Source: JAAYED01 sp040772225 (GTDB lineage Bacteria > Chloroflexota > Anaerolineae > UBA1429). Taken from it: DNA of 64,000 nucleotides. Shown one piece after another: positions 1 through 8,859 of the stretch. Position 1 is the stretch's first letter. Each line of letters begins with the position of its first letter. The stretch covers positions 868,001 through 932,000 of the forward strand of contig JAXGYO010000002.1 in NCBI GenBank assembly GCA_040772225.1, written 5' to 3'. The notes beneath the pieces were generated by a model, which worked only from the letters and a program-made list of their open reading frames with translations, did not search any database and was not told where the DNA came from. A program made the translations under genes and the position numbers.

Positions 1-570
1 TCCGAGTACACGCCCTATTTCCGGCGCACTCAAGAACTGATCGATCGGCACACCCACGAGAAGATGTGGGGCGTGTGGCAGCGCAAGGACCTGACCCGGG
101 AGCAGCTTCTGGCCATGATGGCCGAGCGCCGCGCCCAGGCCGACAAGGAGATGCACGATTTGGCTTATGGTGACGCCGAGGTGCCCATCGATCTGTCGCA
201 CGAGTACTTTTCCCGCATCCTGAACGCGTGCGAGACCAATGTCCCCTATACCTTTAACGGTAATGTTCCCAACGAGGGACTGATCAGCAACCTGCCGTAC
301 CACGCCGTGGTAGAGGTGCCCATAATGACTGACGCCATGGGCCTGCATCCCTGCCAGATAGGCGCGCTTCCGCCCGCCCTGGCCGGACTGAACAGCAGCA
401 ACTTGTTCGTCCAGGAACTGGCGGTGAAAGGGTTCATCGAAAAGAACCGCGAGTACATCTATCAGGCTGTGCAACTCGACCCACTCACAGCCGCGGTGCT
501 CCCGCTGGACAAGATCCGCGAGATGGTGGATGAGATGTTCGCCGCGGACGCCGAGTATATGACATTCTAG
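1..570 (+). CDS. Glycoside hydrolase family 4 (alpha-glucosidase/galactosidase-like), C-terminal part
   Basis: The reading frame is already open at base 1 and closes at a TAG at 568-570, so only the last 189 residues are present. The segment matches the C-terminal half of GH4 enzymes, which use NAD+ and a divalent metal to cleave alpha-glycosides by an oxidation/elimination route. Recognisable parts are the phrase NVPNEGLISNLP, the following VVEVPIMTDAMGLHP, and the closing region where GH4 proteins dimerise. The NAD-binding N-terminus lies outside the window, so substrate preference (alpha-glucoside, alpha-galactoside or galacturonide) cannot be judged. The next gene, 56 bases downstream on the same strand, is a galactonate dehydratase, which fits a galactoside or sugar-acid pathway. 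Confidence 0.85.
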   Translation, partial: SEYTPYFRRTQELIDRHTHEKMWGVWQRKDLTREQLLAMMAERRAQADKEMHDLAYGDAEVPIDLSHEYFSRILNACETNVPYTFNGNVPNEGLISNLPYHAVVEVPIMTDAMGLHPCQIGALPPALAGLNSSNLFVQELAVKGFIEKNREYIYQAVQLDPLTAAVLPLDKIREMVDEMFAADAEYMTF

Positions 571-626
571 ACAACATCGGAATGTGGGGGCGACAACGGT
601 CGTCCCCGCAATCGCGAGGAGGCGCT

Positions 627-1748
627 ATGCGTATCACCCGGCTCGAGACATTTCTGGTCAAGCCCCGCTGGCTGTTCCTGAAAATGCACACGGATGAGGG
701 ACTGGTCGGCCTCGGCGAGCCGATGCTCGAAGGTCGCGCACTCACGGTCGCGCAGGCCGTGGCCGAACTGGAGCCCTACCTGGTGGGCAAGGATCCCACC
801 CAGGTGATGCACCACTGGCAGGCAATGTACAAGCATGCCTTTTATCGCGGAGGGCCAATCCTGACCAGCGCGCTATCCGGCGTGGAGCATGCGCTCTGGG
901 ATCTGACCGGCAAAGCGCTGGGCGTGCCCGTCTACAAGCTCATGGGCGGCCCGCTGCGCCACCGGATCAAGGTCTATGGCCGCTGCGGCGGAAACACGCC
1001 CGAGGAGGCCGAAGCAAGCGCCCGCGAGCAGGCCATGAAAGGCTTCCTGGCGCTCAAGACCGGCGTGGGAGGCTCTCGCCCTGCCCGCATCGTCGAGACA
1101 CCGGGCTTTGTCGAGGATGTGGCCGAACGCTTTGCGGCGATGCGCAAGGGCGCCGGCAAAGAGGTCGACATCGCCATCGACTTTCACGGCGCGGTGAGCC
1201 CGCAGACCTCCGCTCTGCTCATCAAGGCGCTAGAGCCCTACCAGCCCCTGTTTGTCGAAGAGCCGGTGCAGTGCCAGAACACCGAGGTCCTGGCGGACCT
1301 GGCACGCAAGACGCACATCCCTATCGCCACAGGGGAGCGCCTGTACACCAAGTGGGGCTTTCGCGAGGTGCTGGAGCAACGCGCCGCGTCCATCCTGCAG
1401 CCTGACATCGCGCACTGCGGCGGTATCTTTGAGGGGCGGCTGATCGCCGGCATGGCCGAGGCCTATTATGCCGCGATCGCACCGCACTGCCCGCTGGGTC
1501 CGATTGCCCTGGCGGCCTGCATCCAGATGGATGCCGCGATCCCCAACTTTCTCGCCCAGGAACACGTCACCTTGGGCGAGGGCTATCTCAAAGAGCCCTT
1601 CCGCGTCGTGGACGGGTACGTGCCGCTGCCGGAAAAGCCGGGCCTGGGGATCGAACTGGATGAAGAGGCCCTGGCCGACAAGATCGGGCATGACTGGCGC
1701 AATCCGGAGCGCTACCATCCGGACGATGGCACCGCAATCGACTGGTGA
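627..1748 (+). CDS. dgoD: D-galactonate dehydratase
   Basis: A 373-residue enolase-superfamily protein that closely follows E. coli DgoD along its whole length. The expected Mg ligands are Asp185, Glu211 and Glu237, with His187 (motif IDFHG) and catalytic His287 (motif IAPHCPLGPIA), each two residues later than my memory of the E. coli numbering (183, 209, 235, 185, 285). It should dehydrate D-galactonate to 2-keto-3-deoxygalactonate in the cytosol. I chose ATG 627 because GAGGAGG lies just upstream and the product then starts MRITRLETF, like the family; an in-frame start at 582 would add 15 unconserved residues. No KDGal kinase or aldolase is adjacent, although PfkB kinases and an HpcH-type aldolase occur further on. 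Confidence 0.9.
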   Translation: MRITRLETFLVKPRWLFLKMHTDEGLVGLGEPMLEGRALTVAQAVAELEPYLVGKDPTQVMHHWQAMYKHAFYRGGPILTSALSGVEHALWDLTGKALGVPVYKLMGGPLRHRIKVYGRCGGNTPEEAEASAREQAMKGFLALKTGVGGSRPARIVETPGFVEDVAERFAAMRKGAGKEVDIAIDFHGAVSPQTSALLIKALEPYQPLFVEEPVQCQNTEVLADLARKTHIPIATGERLYTKWGFREVLEQRAASILQPDIAHCGGIFEGRLIAGMAEAYYAAIAPHCPLGPIALAACIQMDAAIPNFLAQEHVTLGEGYLKEPFRVVDGYVPLPEKPGLGIELDEEALADKIGHDWRNPERYHPDDGTAIDW

Positions 1749-1775
1749 GCCACAGTCTTTGGGCATATAGCGTTA

Positions 1776-2762
1776 GTGAGTAGTGCGATGACAGTGAACA
1801 CCGCTGAGGTGCAGGCCGCTGGCGACCGGCTCCGTGAGAATGTACAGCGCGTGATCGTCGGCAAGTCAGAGGCCGTCGACCTCCTGCTGGTCGCCCTGCT
1901 ATGCGAAGGGCACGCGCTGATCGAGGATGTGCCCGGCATCGGTAAGACCAGCATGGCCTCGGCGCTGGCGGCCAGCCTCGGCTGCACCTTCCGCCGCATC
2001 CAGTTCACCCCTGACCTGCTGCCGACGGATATCACCGGCGCCAGTGTTTATAATCAGGATACTCACCAGTTCGAGTTCCGGCCCGGGCCGATCTTTGGAC
2101 AGATCATCCTGGCGGATGAGATCAACCGGGCCGGCCCACGTACCCAGAGCGCCCTCCTCGAGGCGATGCAGGAGCGACAGGTGACCGCCGATGGCGTGAC
2201 CTACCCACTGGACCGGCCCTTTCTCGTGCTGGCCACCCAGAACCCCGTGGAACTCGAGGGCACCTTTCCGCTTCCCGAGGCACAGCTCGACCGCTTTCTC
2301 GTCCGGATCAGCATTGGCTACCCCACTCTGGAGGAAGAGCGTGAGATCCTGCTGCGTTTTCGCGAAGATGACCCGCTCAAGTCCCTCCAGCCTGTGATGG
2401 CGGCTGTCGAGCTTCTGGCTCTGGCTCCTGTTTGCAGGCGCGTCTTTATACACCCCGTTATCCAGTCCTACTTGCTGGACATTGTGCGGGCGACCAGAGC
2501 AAGCGACGATCTCAGTCTGGGCGTAAGCCCGCGCGGATCCCTGGCATTGTATCGCGCGAGCCAGGCGCTGGCGGCGCTCCGCGGACGGCCGTTTGTGACG
2601 CCCGACGAGATACAGGATCTGGCCCAACCCATCCTGGCACACCGGCTCATCCCGAGCACACGTCGACGCCTGCGCGGTGAGGCCTCCCGTGAGGTGCTCA
2701 AGGCCATTGTGAGCGAGATACCGGTGCCGGTCGAGGAGGACTGGGCCAACACATCGCCATGA
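1776..2762 (+). CDS. MoxR-family AAA+ ATPase
   Basis: A 328-residue AAA+ ATPase of the MoxR group. Walker A is GIGKT at residues 54-58, Walker B is ILADEIN at about 111-117, and sensor regions follow (ATQNP, then LPEAQLDRFL). MoxR proteins act as chaperone-like ATPases and normally pair with DUF58 or VWA proteins; here the DUF58 gene follows with a 4-base ATGA overlap. The start may be GTG 1776 or ATG 1788; neither has a strong ribosome site. It lies 27 bases after dgoD, so read-through from that gene is possible. The exact client is unknown. Confidence 0.88.
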   Translation: MSSAMTVNTAEVQAAGDRLRENVQRVIVGKSEAVDLLLVALLCEGHALIEDVPGIGKTSMASALAASLGCTFRRIQFTPDLLPTDITGASVYNQDTHQFEFRPGPIFGQIILADEINRAGPRTQSALLEAMQERQVTADGVTYPLDRPFLVLATQNPVELEGTFPLPEAQLDRFLVRISIGYPTLEEEREILLRFREDDPLKSLQPVMAAVELLALAPVCRRVFIHPVIQSYLLDIVRATRASDDLSLGVSPRGSLALYRASQALAALRGRPFVTPDEIQDLAQPILAHRLIPSTRRRLRGEASREVLKAIVSEIPVPVEEDWANTSP

Positions 2763-3973
2763 AGACGGGGGCCTGGGCGCTACTTCTGACCGCCTTTTTC
2801 CTCATCGCTCTGGCGTTGCGCCGCGACCTGCTGGCGATTTTCGTCTCCATATTGGCCATTGCCACAGCAGCGTCGGCCCTCTGGGCACGCTACTGCCTGA
2901 CCAACCTCACGTACCGGCGAAAACTGGGCCACGCGACACTGAACTATGGTGAGGAGACCACCCTGACACTCGAGTTTGAGAACGCCAAGCCGCTCCCTCT
3001 GGCCTGGCTGCTCGTCCGGGACACCTTTCCCCGTCGGGTCGACCTGTTAACGGACCAGGTCCAGGAGAACGCTCCGGGAGAGGGCAATGCGCTGGTCAGC
3101 CTCCTCTCTATGGGTTGGTACCAGCGTGTGAACCGCGTACATCGCTTGCGCGGCGGCCAGCGCGGTCGTTTTGAGTTTGGCCCGGCGGAGATCTCATCCG
3201 GGGATCTCTTTGGCCATGAGCGGCGAGTCGAGAAGAACAACACAATAGACGAACTGCTGGTCTTTCCCAGAGTCGTTTCGGTCGAGGACCTGGGGCTGCC
3301 CGCGGCGCGGCCTGTGGGCGAATGGTTTGCCCCCCGGCGCGTGCTGGAGGACCCGCTGCGCTTTGCGGGGGTACACTCATATCGGCCTGGGGACAACGCG
3401 CGCCATGTGCACTGGCGCGCCACAGCACGGACTGGGCAACTTCAGATCAAAGAGTTTGACCCCAGCGATACGTTGAGCCTCACCATCGCGGTCGACGTGC
3501 AGACGCTCCCGCGCACCTACGAGTACCTCGCGGACGCGCTCGAGTACGTCGTCATGGCAGCAGCGTCGATCGCGATACACGCGCTCGATGAGCACTATAT
3601 GGTGGGCGTGTGCGCCAATGCGCTGACCCGTGAGGCCGAAACGTGGACCCGCGTCCGCCCCGGGAGACACGCACGCCAGGCGACAGAGATCCTTTCAGCG
3701 CTGGCCGCGCTGGAGCCTTTCCGTGGCATCTCGATGGAACGCATGCTTACGCAGATCAGCGCCGAGCTGCCCTTTGGGGCCAGTGTAATCGCCATCACCT
3801 CGCATCCCAGACCGCCGATCCTCGACGCGCTGGACGCCATACAGCAGGCAGGCTATCCGGTGCTCCTGCTGACGGCCGGCGATACGATGCCCTACATACC
3901 GGACACAATCCCATCTTTTCACCTGGGTGAGCAGGATGCCTGGCGAGAACTCAACACCATCGCGCTGGACTGA
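2759..3973 (+). CDS. DUF58 domain protein, membrane-anchored
   Basis: A 404-residue protein with two hydrophobic N-terminal helices (about residues 5-40), followed by a beta-rich region and a C-terminal DUF58 (VWA-like) domain. The DUF58 hallmark is the phrase DPLRFAGVHSYRPGDNARHV with HWRATART just after it, near residues 197-225. It overlaps moxR by four bases and the next gene by about 40 bases, so the three are almost certainly co-translated. MoxR/DUF58 pairs are common in bacteria and archaea and are thought to assemble or remodel envelope protein complexes; the specific role here is not known. Confidence 0.85.
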   Translation: MKTGAWALLLTAFFLIALALRRDLLAIFVSILAIATAASALWARYCLTNLTYRRKLGHATLNYGEETTLTLEFENAKPLPLAWLLVRDTFPRRVDLLTDQVQENAPGEGNALVSLLSMGWYQRVNRVHRLRGGQRGRFEFGPAEISSGDLFGHERRVEKNNTIDELLVFPRVVSVEDLGLPAARPVGEWFAPRRVLEDPLRFAGVHSYRPGDNARHVHWRATARTGQLQIKEFDPSDTLSLTIAVDVQTLPRTYEYLADALEYVVMAAASIAIHALDEHYMVGVCANALTREAETWTRVRPGRHARQATEILSALAALEPFRGISMERMLTQISAELPFGASVIAITSHPRPPILDALDAIQQAGYPVLLLTAGDTMPYIPDTIPSFHLGEQDAWRELNTIALD

Positions 3974-5396
3974 ACTCTGGGCGATCCCCGCAATCGCTGC
4001 GATCATGTGGGCGGCCTGGGTATCGCCGTTGTTGCACCTGGCGGTCAATAACCCGCTCATGCAGCCGACCGGTCTGGTCGTGCCCGCCTGGTGGCTCCTG
4101 ACACTCTTGCTGGTACCCCTGCTGATCCAGAGACTTGACATCAGACCGCGCTGGGCTCTGGCGCTCTTTACTCTCATCGGCCTGGCGGCAATCCCCGCGA
4201 CGTGGTGGATCGCTTCCGGGACCGAGGGCGCCTCAGCAGGTGCCTGGCTGATAGCGCAGCTGCGTGCTCTAACACAGTGGGACGAGGGTGTGCCCAGCGG
4301 TCTGGTGCTGGCGCTCGCCGCTGTCCTGGCCTGGAGGCGCGGCATCGCCGTGAGCGCCCTTCGCTACGACGGCCTGTGGCGCGGCTTTGTCGGCGGGTCC
4401 ATCGCACTCGGCAGCACAATGCTGTTGCGTGCCGACACGCTGGCCAGTGTCCCCGGCGTCGACATGACTGTCAGCATTGTAGCTTTTGTGCTGTCCGGGC
4501 TCGTCGGTCTGGCACTGATGGCACTGACGGGGACCCTCGCCGTCGAGAACATGCGCAGCACAGCGCACCTGGGCATCAGCCGCTCATGGGTCGCAGTGGC
4601 GGGCTCCACCGTCGCCATCATACTGGCCCTCGGCTGGGCAGCTGGACTGGTCTTTGCACCGGACACCGTGGCAAGTCTGCTGCGTTACCTGAAGCCGATT
4701 GTCGAACTGATCTTTCTGGGGCTGGTCGGGCTGGGAACCCTGATCGCCTACGCGCTGCTCTGGGTGATCCAGCCACTGCTGCAATCAGCCTACCGCCGAC
4801 TCTTGCCGATCCTGCAGAGAGACGACCTGGGCAGACTGCGAGAGTTCCTCCTCGAAGATGTCAGGATTGGGCAGCGAGAGCCACCGGATCTCGGCCCCCT
4901 CTGGGAGGCCACCTGGCGTCCGATCTTTGTGCTCGGGGGGCTCGCACTGGCCACCTGGCTGATCATACGCGCCTGGCGCAGCCGCGAGCGGACCGACGCA
5001 GGCGGCATCATCGAGACTCGCGAATCGCTTCTCACGGCCGGACTTGTGCGCGCTCAGCTCAAGAGCCTGCTGCGCCGCCGCAAGCCAGGTGCGACATATC
5101 TGCCGCTGGACGCCGCCGCTTCGACGCGCGATGCGATCCGCGAGGTGTACCAGACACTGCTGGTCCGGGCGAGAGAGGCGGGGGCCCCCAGGCGCAGAGA
5201 CATCACGCCGGCAGTCTATGAGCGGGAGTTGGTTCTCCTTTGGCCGCAACACGCCGCTGCATTCGCCGTGCTGACGCGCCTCTATGTGCGCGCGCGCTAT
5301 GGACCCGATGATCCTAAAGAGTCGGACGTGTTGCGCGCCAGGCAGGCACTGGCCGACCTTGCATTCGAGGAGCAAAAAAGAGCGGCAAGGAACTAG
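3927..5396 (+). CDS. Polytopic membrane protein with C-terminal DUF4129-like domain
   Basis: About 489 residues. The first 280 or so form roughly seven to eight transmembrane segments, another helix lies near residues 330-350, and the cytosolic tail resembles DUF4129 (motif REVYQTLLVRAREAG, then PAVYERELVLLW). In this type of operon the third gene is often a transglutaminase-like protein with the same membrane core and DUF4129 tail. No transglutaminase Cys/His/Asp core is visible here, so this looks like the membrane and tail part alone. The start could be GTG 3927 or ATG 3936; both overlap the DUF58 gene. The final codons overlap a terminator serving the opposite strand. Confidence 0.75.
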   Translation: MSRMPGENSTPSRWTELWAIPAIAAIMWAAWVSPLLHLAVNNPLMQPTGLVVPAWWLLTLLLVPLLIQRLDIRPRWALALFTLIGLAAIPATWWIASGTEGASAGAWLIAQLRALTQWDEGVPSGLVLALAAVLAWRRGIAVSALRYDGLWRGFVGGSIALGSTMLLRADTLASVPGVDMTVSIVAFVLSGLVGLALMALTGTLAVENMRSTAHLGISRSWVAVAGSTVAIILALGWAAGLVFAPDTVASLLRYLKPIVELIFLGLVGLGTLIAYALLWVIQPLLQSAYRRLLPILQRDDLGRLREFLLEDVRIGQREPPDLGPLWEATWRPIFVLGGLALATWLIIRAWRSRERTDAGGIIETRESLLTAGLVRAQLKSLLRRRKPGATYLPLDAAASTRDAIREVYQTLLVRAREAGAPRRRDITPAVYERELVLLWPQHAAAFAVLTRLYVRARYGPDDPKESDVLRARQALADLAFEEQKRAARN

Positions 5397-5412
5397 ATGC
5401 TCCCTGCCGCTC
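5374..5412 (-). terminator. Rho-independent terminator of the ABC exporter operon
   Basis: On the minus strand an 8-bp perfect stem (GAGCGGCA pairing with TGCCGCTC at 5380-5387 and 5405-5412), extended by three more pairs past a bulge, is followed directly by six T residues (5379-5374). It ends minus-strand transcription and lies inside the last codons of the convergent plus-strand gene. Confidence 0.75.
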
Positions 5413-5430
5413 CGCTACTGCCAAACAGGC

Positions 5431-7209
5431 CTAGATCTGTGACTCTGGCGTCAGTGCATCCACGCGGGCAAGATCGCGACTCTGGATGGACCACAGGGAG
5501 CTATACAGGCCACCACGCTGCAGCAGGTCCTCATGCGTGCCCTGCTCGCGAATGGTGTTATCCTCCAGAACCACGATACTGTCCGCGCGCGCCACAGTGG
5601 AGAGCCGGTGCGCGATGATGATCGTCGTGCGTCCCTCCATGAGGCGCTCCAGTGCCTGCTGGATGAGGAGCTCGGTCTCTGTGTCTACCGAGGAGGTCGC
5701 CTCGTCCAGGATCAGAATGGGCGCATCCTTCAGGACGGCACGGGCGATCGACAGGCGCTGCTTTTGCCCACCAGAGAGCTTGACGCCGCGCTCGCCAATG
5801 AACGTGTCATACCCTTCGGGTAATGAAGCGATAAACTCGTGGGCATTTGCCACACGGGCCGCCTCGATCACCTCCGCGTCAGTTGCGTCAGGCTTGCCAA
5901 AAAGGATGTTGTCTCGAACAGAGCCGTGGAACAGAAAGACATCTTGCAGCACGATGGCGATGTTCTCGCGCAGGCTCTGAGCCGTCACATCACGCACATC
6001 GTGCCCATCGATGCGTACGGCGCCAGCCGTAACGTCATAGAAACGCGGGATGAGCCCGGCCAGCGTCGTCTTGCCGACACCCGTGGGGCCCACCAGGGCC
6101 AAAACACTGTTGGCGGGAATCTCCAGCGAGACATTCTCCAGCACGGGCGCCCCGCGCTTGTAGGCAAAGCTGACATGATCGATACTGATATGCCCCTGGA
6201 TCGGGCGGGGCAACGCGTGCGCCCCGGGCCGGTCGGCCACGTCGGGATCCTGGTCCAACAGTTCTGACACCCGCTCCGCCCCGGCCATAGCCTCCTGCAC
6301 CTGTTCCCAGACCTGCGCGAGCGTACGCACCGGCTGGTAAAAGATCTCGAGATAGAGAAAAAAGGCCACGAGATCTGCAAGAGGCAGCACGCGCTGAAAC
6401 GCCAGGCGGCCGCCGAAATAGATAACAATCACCGTGCCCAACGACGATGCGAACTCCACCGATGGGCCAAAGACCGCCAGATACCGCAGAACCTTGAGCA
6501 TCGAATCCTTGTAACTGTCGATGCGCCGGCTGACACGAACGGCCTCAATTTCCTCGCGGGTAAAGGCCTTGATCTCGCGTATGCCCGAAAGATTGTCATT
6601 GATTGTGGCGTTGAGTTCTGCCAGTTCCTGCTGGCGCTCCCTGAATGCCGGTCGCACGTACTTGTTAAAGCCCTGCATCGCTATAAGGATGAGCGGCACA
6701 GGGATGAGCGTCAGCAGCATCAGCGTGCCATTCATAGAGAGAAGAACCGCAGAGACGCCCACCAGTGTCAAAAAACTCACCAGGGTGTCCGGAATGGCAT
6801 GGCTAATCAGTCGCTCGAACATCTCCGAGTCATTGATCATCCGAGACATCAACTGGCCGGTTTGCTGCTCTTCATAGAAGGACAGCGACAGCCGCTGCAG
6901 GTGATGGTAGATATCCCGGCGGGCATCGGCGACCACACCCCACCCGGCGGTGTGTGACATATAGTTGGCCAAAAAGCGAAAACCAATGCGTGCAATAAAG
7001 ATTCCGAGCAGAATCAGCGTCAGCCTTGTGACCGAACTGCTGGCCGACGGATCCTCCCAGTCGAGTTCCTGCACCAGATTAATGAGGTTCCGGATGATGC
7101 CGGGCGCCAAAAGCTGCACGCCAACCAGGCCGATCATCGCCAGGATCGCTATAACCAGGGGCTTGATGTAGTTGCGGGCATAAGCCGCGACAAAGCGAAT
7201 CGTCTTCAT
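5431..7209 (-). CDS. ABC exporter (fused membrane and ATPase domains)
   Basis: A 592-residue half-transporter of the MsbA/multidrug exporter type. Six transmembrane helices fill residues 1-300, and the ATPase domain follows with Walker A GPTGVGKTT (about 375), signature LSGGQ (about 475), Walker B ILILDEATSSVD and the switch histidine in IIIAHRLST. It would work as a homodimer or heterodimer and export lipids, drugs or peptides; the substrate cannot be read from sequence. ATG 7209 is preferred over an upstream in-frame start at 7332 because the added residues overlap the O-methyltransferase gene and are not membrane-like. It sits 31 bases after that gene, so the two probably share a transcript. 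Confidence 0.9.
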   Translation of the reverse strand: MKTIRFVAAYARNYIKPLVIAILAMIGLVGVQLLAPGIIRNLINLVQELDWEDPSASSSVTRLTLILLGIFIARIGFRFLANYMSHTAGWGVVADARRDIYHHLQRLSLSFYEEQQTGQLMSRMINDSEMFERLISHAIPDTLVSFLTLVGVSAVLLSMNGTLMLLTLIPVPLILIAMQGFNKYVRPAFRERQQELAELNATINDNLSGIREIKAFTREEIEAVRVSRRIDSYKDSMLKVLRYLAVFGPSVEFASSLGTVIVIYFGGRLAFQRVLPLADLVAFFLYLEIFYQPVRTLAQVWEQVQEAMAGAERVSELLDQDPDVADRPGAHALPRPIQGHISIDHVSFAYKRGAPVLENVSLEIPANSVLALVGPTGVGKTTLAGLIPRFYDVTAGAVRIDGHDVRDVTAQSLRENIAIVLQDVFLFHGSVRDNILFGKPDATDAEVIEAARVANAHEFIASLPEGYDTFIGERGVKLSGGQKQRLSIARAVLKDAPILILDEATSSVDTETELLIQQALERLMEGRTTIIIAHRLSTVARADSIVVLEDNTIREQGTHEDLLQRGGLYSSLWSIQSRDLARVDALTPESQI

Positions 7210-7240
7210 CTCTCTCAGAACCTCGGTCCAGTCCTTTTCA

Positions 7241-7936
7241 TCAGGGCATCCGGACGATGAGCATGCCGTCCAGGTTGTCTTCTTCCTTCTTGTAAAACGG
7301 GATGGAGAGCGCATTGTCGCCGTACTTGTCAAAGACCTGCCGATTAAACGTGTCCAAATTGCGCATATAGTCGTTCTGCGCAGCGACGACTTTGCCGTTC
7401 AGGAAAATGTTATCGACGACGATCAGGCCACCTGAGCGGACGTGCTTTTCGGCGTACTCAAAGTAACCATAGTTGTTGGGCTTGTCGGCGTCGATAAAGG
7501 CCATATCGAGATCGCCGTTCAGGTCGAGACTGTTGAGTGTCTCCAGTGCCGGACCCACATGCAACTCCACCTTGTCTGCCACCCCTGCTTTCGCAAAGGC
7601 ATCGGCGGCGAGCTCCGCATGCTTGGGGTTGACTTCGCAGGTGATCAGGCGGCCGTCCGCCGGCAGCGCCCGCGCCATCCACACGCCAGAGTAACCGCTC
7701 AGCGTCCCCACCTCCAGGATGGTCCGCGCGTTGACAAGCCGCGCCAGCAGGTTCAGGATCCTGCCCTGCTCCGCAGTGATATTCATCTCGGGCACCCCGC
7801 GCACCCGGGTCTCGTTCAGAATCCAGTCGTACACCGGATCCTTCTCCAGTGTCGTATCCAAATAGTCAAGCATGCTGATAAAGGTCGGTTTCATCTGGGT
7901 GTCGGTCAATGCCACAGCAACACACTCCTCGATCAT
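7241..7936 (-). CDS. Class I SAM-dependent O-methyltransferase
   Basis: About 231 residues with the caffeoyl-CoA/catechol O-methyltransferase fold. The SAM site is EVGTLSGYSG, the metal-binding Asp lies in AFIDADK, and VVDNIFLNGKV follows as in this family, which methylates hydroxyl groups of small aromatic or polyketide-like molecules in a Mg-dependent way. Several starts are possible: GTG 7963, ATG 7936, or GTG 7915, which has GAGGAG nine bases upstream. I list ATG 7936. The gene is first in a two-gene minus-strand operon with the ABC exporter, suggesting the exporter could carry a methylated product; that link is inference. Confidence 0.82.
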   Translation of the reverse strand: MIEECVAVALTDTQMKPTFISMLDYLDTTLEKDPVYDWILNETRVRGVPEMNITAEQGRILNLLARLVNARTILEVGTLSGYSGVWMARALPADGRLITCEVNPKHAELAADAFAKAGVADKVELHVGPALETLNSLDLNGDLDMAFIDADKPNNYGYFEYAEKHVRSGGLIVVDNIFLNGKVVAAQNDYMRNLDTFNRQVFDKYGDNALSIPFYKKEEDNLDGMLIVRMP

Positions 7937-8012
7937 ATTGAGAACCAGCCTCGCAGGCAGCACAACGCCCGGTCAGGCGCGTGCTCGTCCGCCCTGGCCG
8001 GGCCACCAACCC

Positions 8013-8041
8013 ATTATACCCGAGTTGCCGGTATCGGCCAA
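8013..8041 (-). promoter_or_regulatory. Promoter for the methyltransferase-ABC operon
   Basis: TTGGCC at 8041-8036 and a perfect TATAAT at 8018-8013 on the minus strand, 17 bp apart. The inferred transcription start near 8006 lies 70-90 bases before the methyltransferase start candidates. Confidence 0.7.
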
Positions 8042-8066
8042 GCGACGCCGACAGCCTCTAGATCGA

Positions 8067-8822
8067 CTATTCCCCGCGCAGGCTCGCCACCAGGGTCGCC
8101 GCACTGTCGCCCAGCAGCATGGCGTCCGAGCCCACGGTGACAAAGAGAAAGCCCTGAGCGAACCGGGCAGCGGTGCTATCGGGGCGCGCTGCGATCCCCG
8201 GCACCTTGCCGTGCCTGTGGCAGGCAGCCAGTGCCTCGCTGATGGCCTCCTCGTGCCGGGCACGATCCTGTGGCAGGCTCAGATCCAGGCCCATGGAGGC
8301 CCCCAGATCGGCGGGGCCCACCCAGCAGCCATCTACGCCCTCGACGCTGAGGATCTCGTCGGCGTGCTCCACGGCCGTGATCGACTCGATCTGCACTGCC
8401 AGATACACTTCGTCGTTGATCGCCTGGCTATAGTCGGCGCCCAGGAATGCCGTGGCAAAGGGGCCGATCGAGCGCCCGCCCCGCGGCGGATAGCGGACTG
8501 CACGGGCGGCCTCCTGCGCTTCCGCACGCGAGTTCACCATGGGGACGATCACACCCAGCGCCCCCGCGTCAAGCACGCGCCCGATCGTGTAGAAATCGTT
8601 CTGCCGCACCCTCACATAGGGACTGGCGCCACCCAGCACGATGCTGCGAAAGGCCTGCAGCGTGCTGCTATCATCCCAGATGCCGTGCTGGTTATCTACC
8701 ATGATAAAGTCAAAGCCCGCCTGCGCGAGCACCTCACCCGCGAGAGGAGCCCCCAGCGAGAGTGTGATCCCCGCCGCCGGTTGGCCTGCCTGCATCTTGA
8801 CACGAGTCTTGTTCACGTTCAT
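8067..8822 (-). CDS. HpcH/HpaI family aldolase (class II, 2-keto-3-deoxy acid type)
   Basis: A 251-residue TIM-barrel aldolase. Family features are DFIMVDNQHG near the N-terminus, VPMVNSRAEA with the following RYPPRGGRSIGP stretch, the metal-binding Glu in VQIES and the WVGPADLGASMG signature. Relatives cleave 4-hydroxy-2-oxo acids or 2-keto-3-deoxy sugar acids to pyruvate plus an aldehyde. ATG 8822 is preceded by GGAGGT. The gene follows the M19 dipeptidase by 37 bases on the same strand, so they probably form one operon. Nearby sugar-acid dehydratases would supply 2-keto-3-deoxy acids, but direct substrate evidence is lacking. Confidence 0.85.
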   Translation of the reverse strand: MNVNKTRVKMQAGQPAAGITLSLGAPLAGEVLAQAGFDFIMVDNQHGIWDDSSTLQAFRSIVLGGASPYVRVRQNDFYTIGRVLDAGALGVIVPMVNSRAEAQEAARAVRYPPRGGRSIGPFATAFLGADYSQAINDEVYLAVQIESITAVEHADEILSVEGVDGCWVGPADLGASMGLDLSLPQDRARHEEAISEALAACHRHGKVPGIAARPDSTAARFAQGFLFVTVGSDAMLLGDSAATLVASLRGE

Positions 8823-8859
8823 CGATACACCTCCATCAGATCCACAGGCAATAACGTGT

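Noticed and set aside
7210..7332. Extension of the ABC exporter by 41 N-terminal residues
   Set aside because: It overlaps the methyltransferase coding region and lacks membrane or family character; ATG 7209 gives the normal start.
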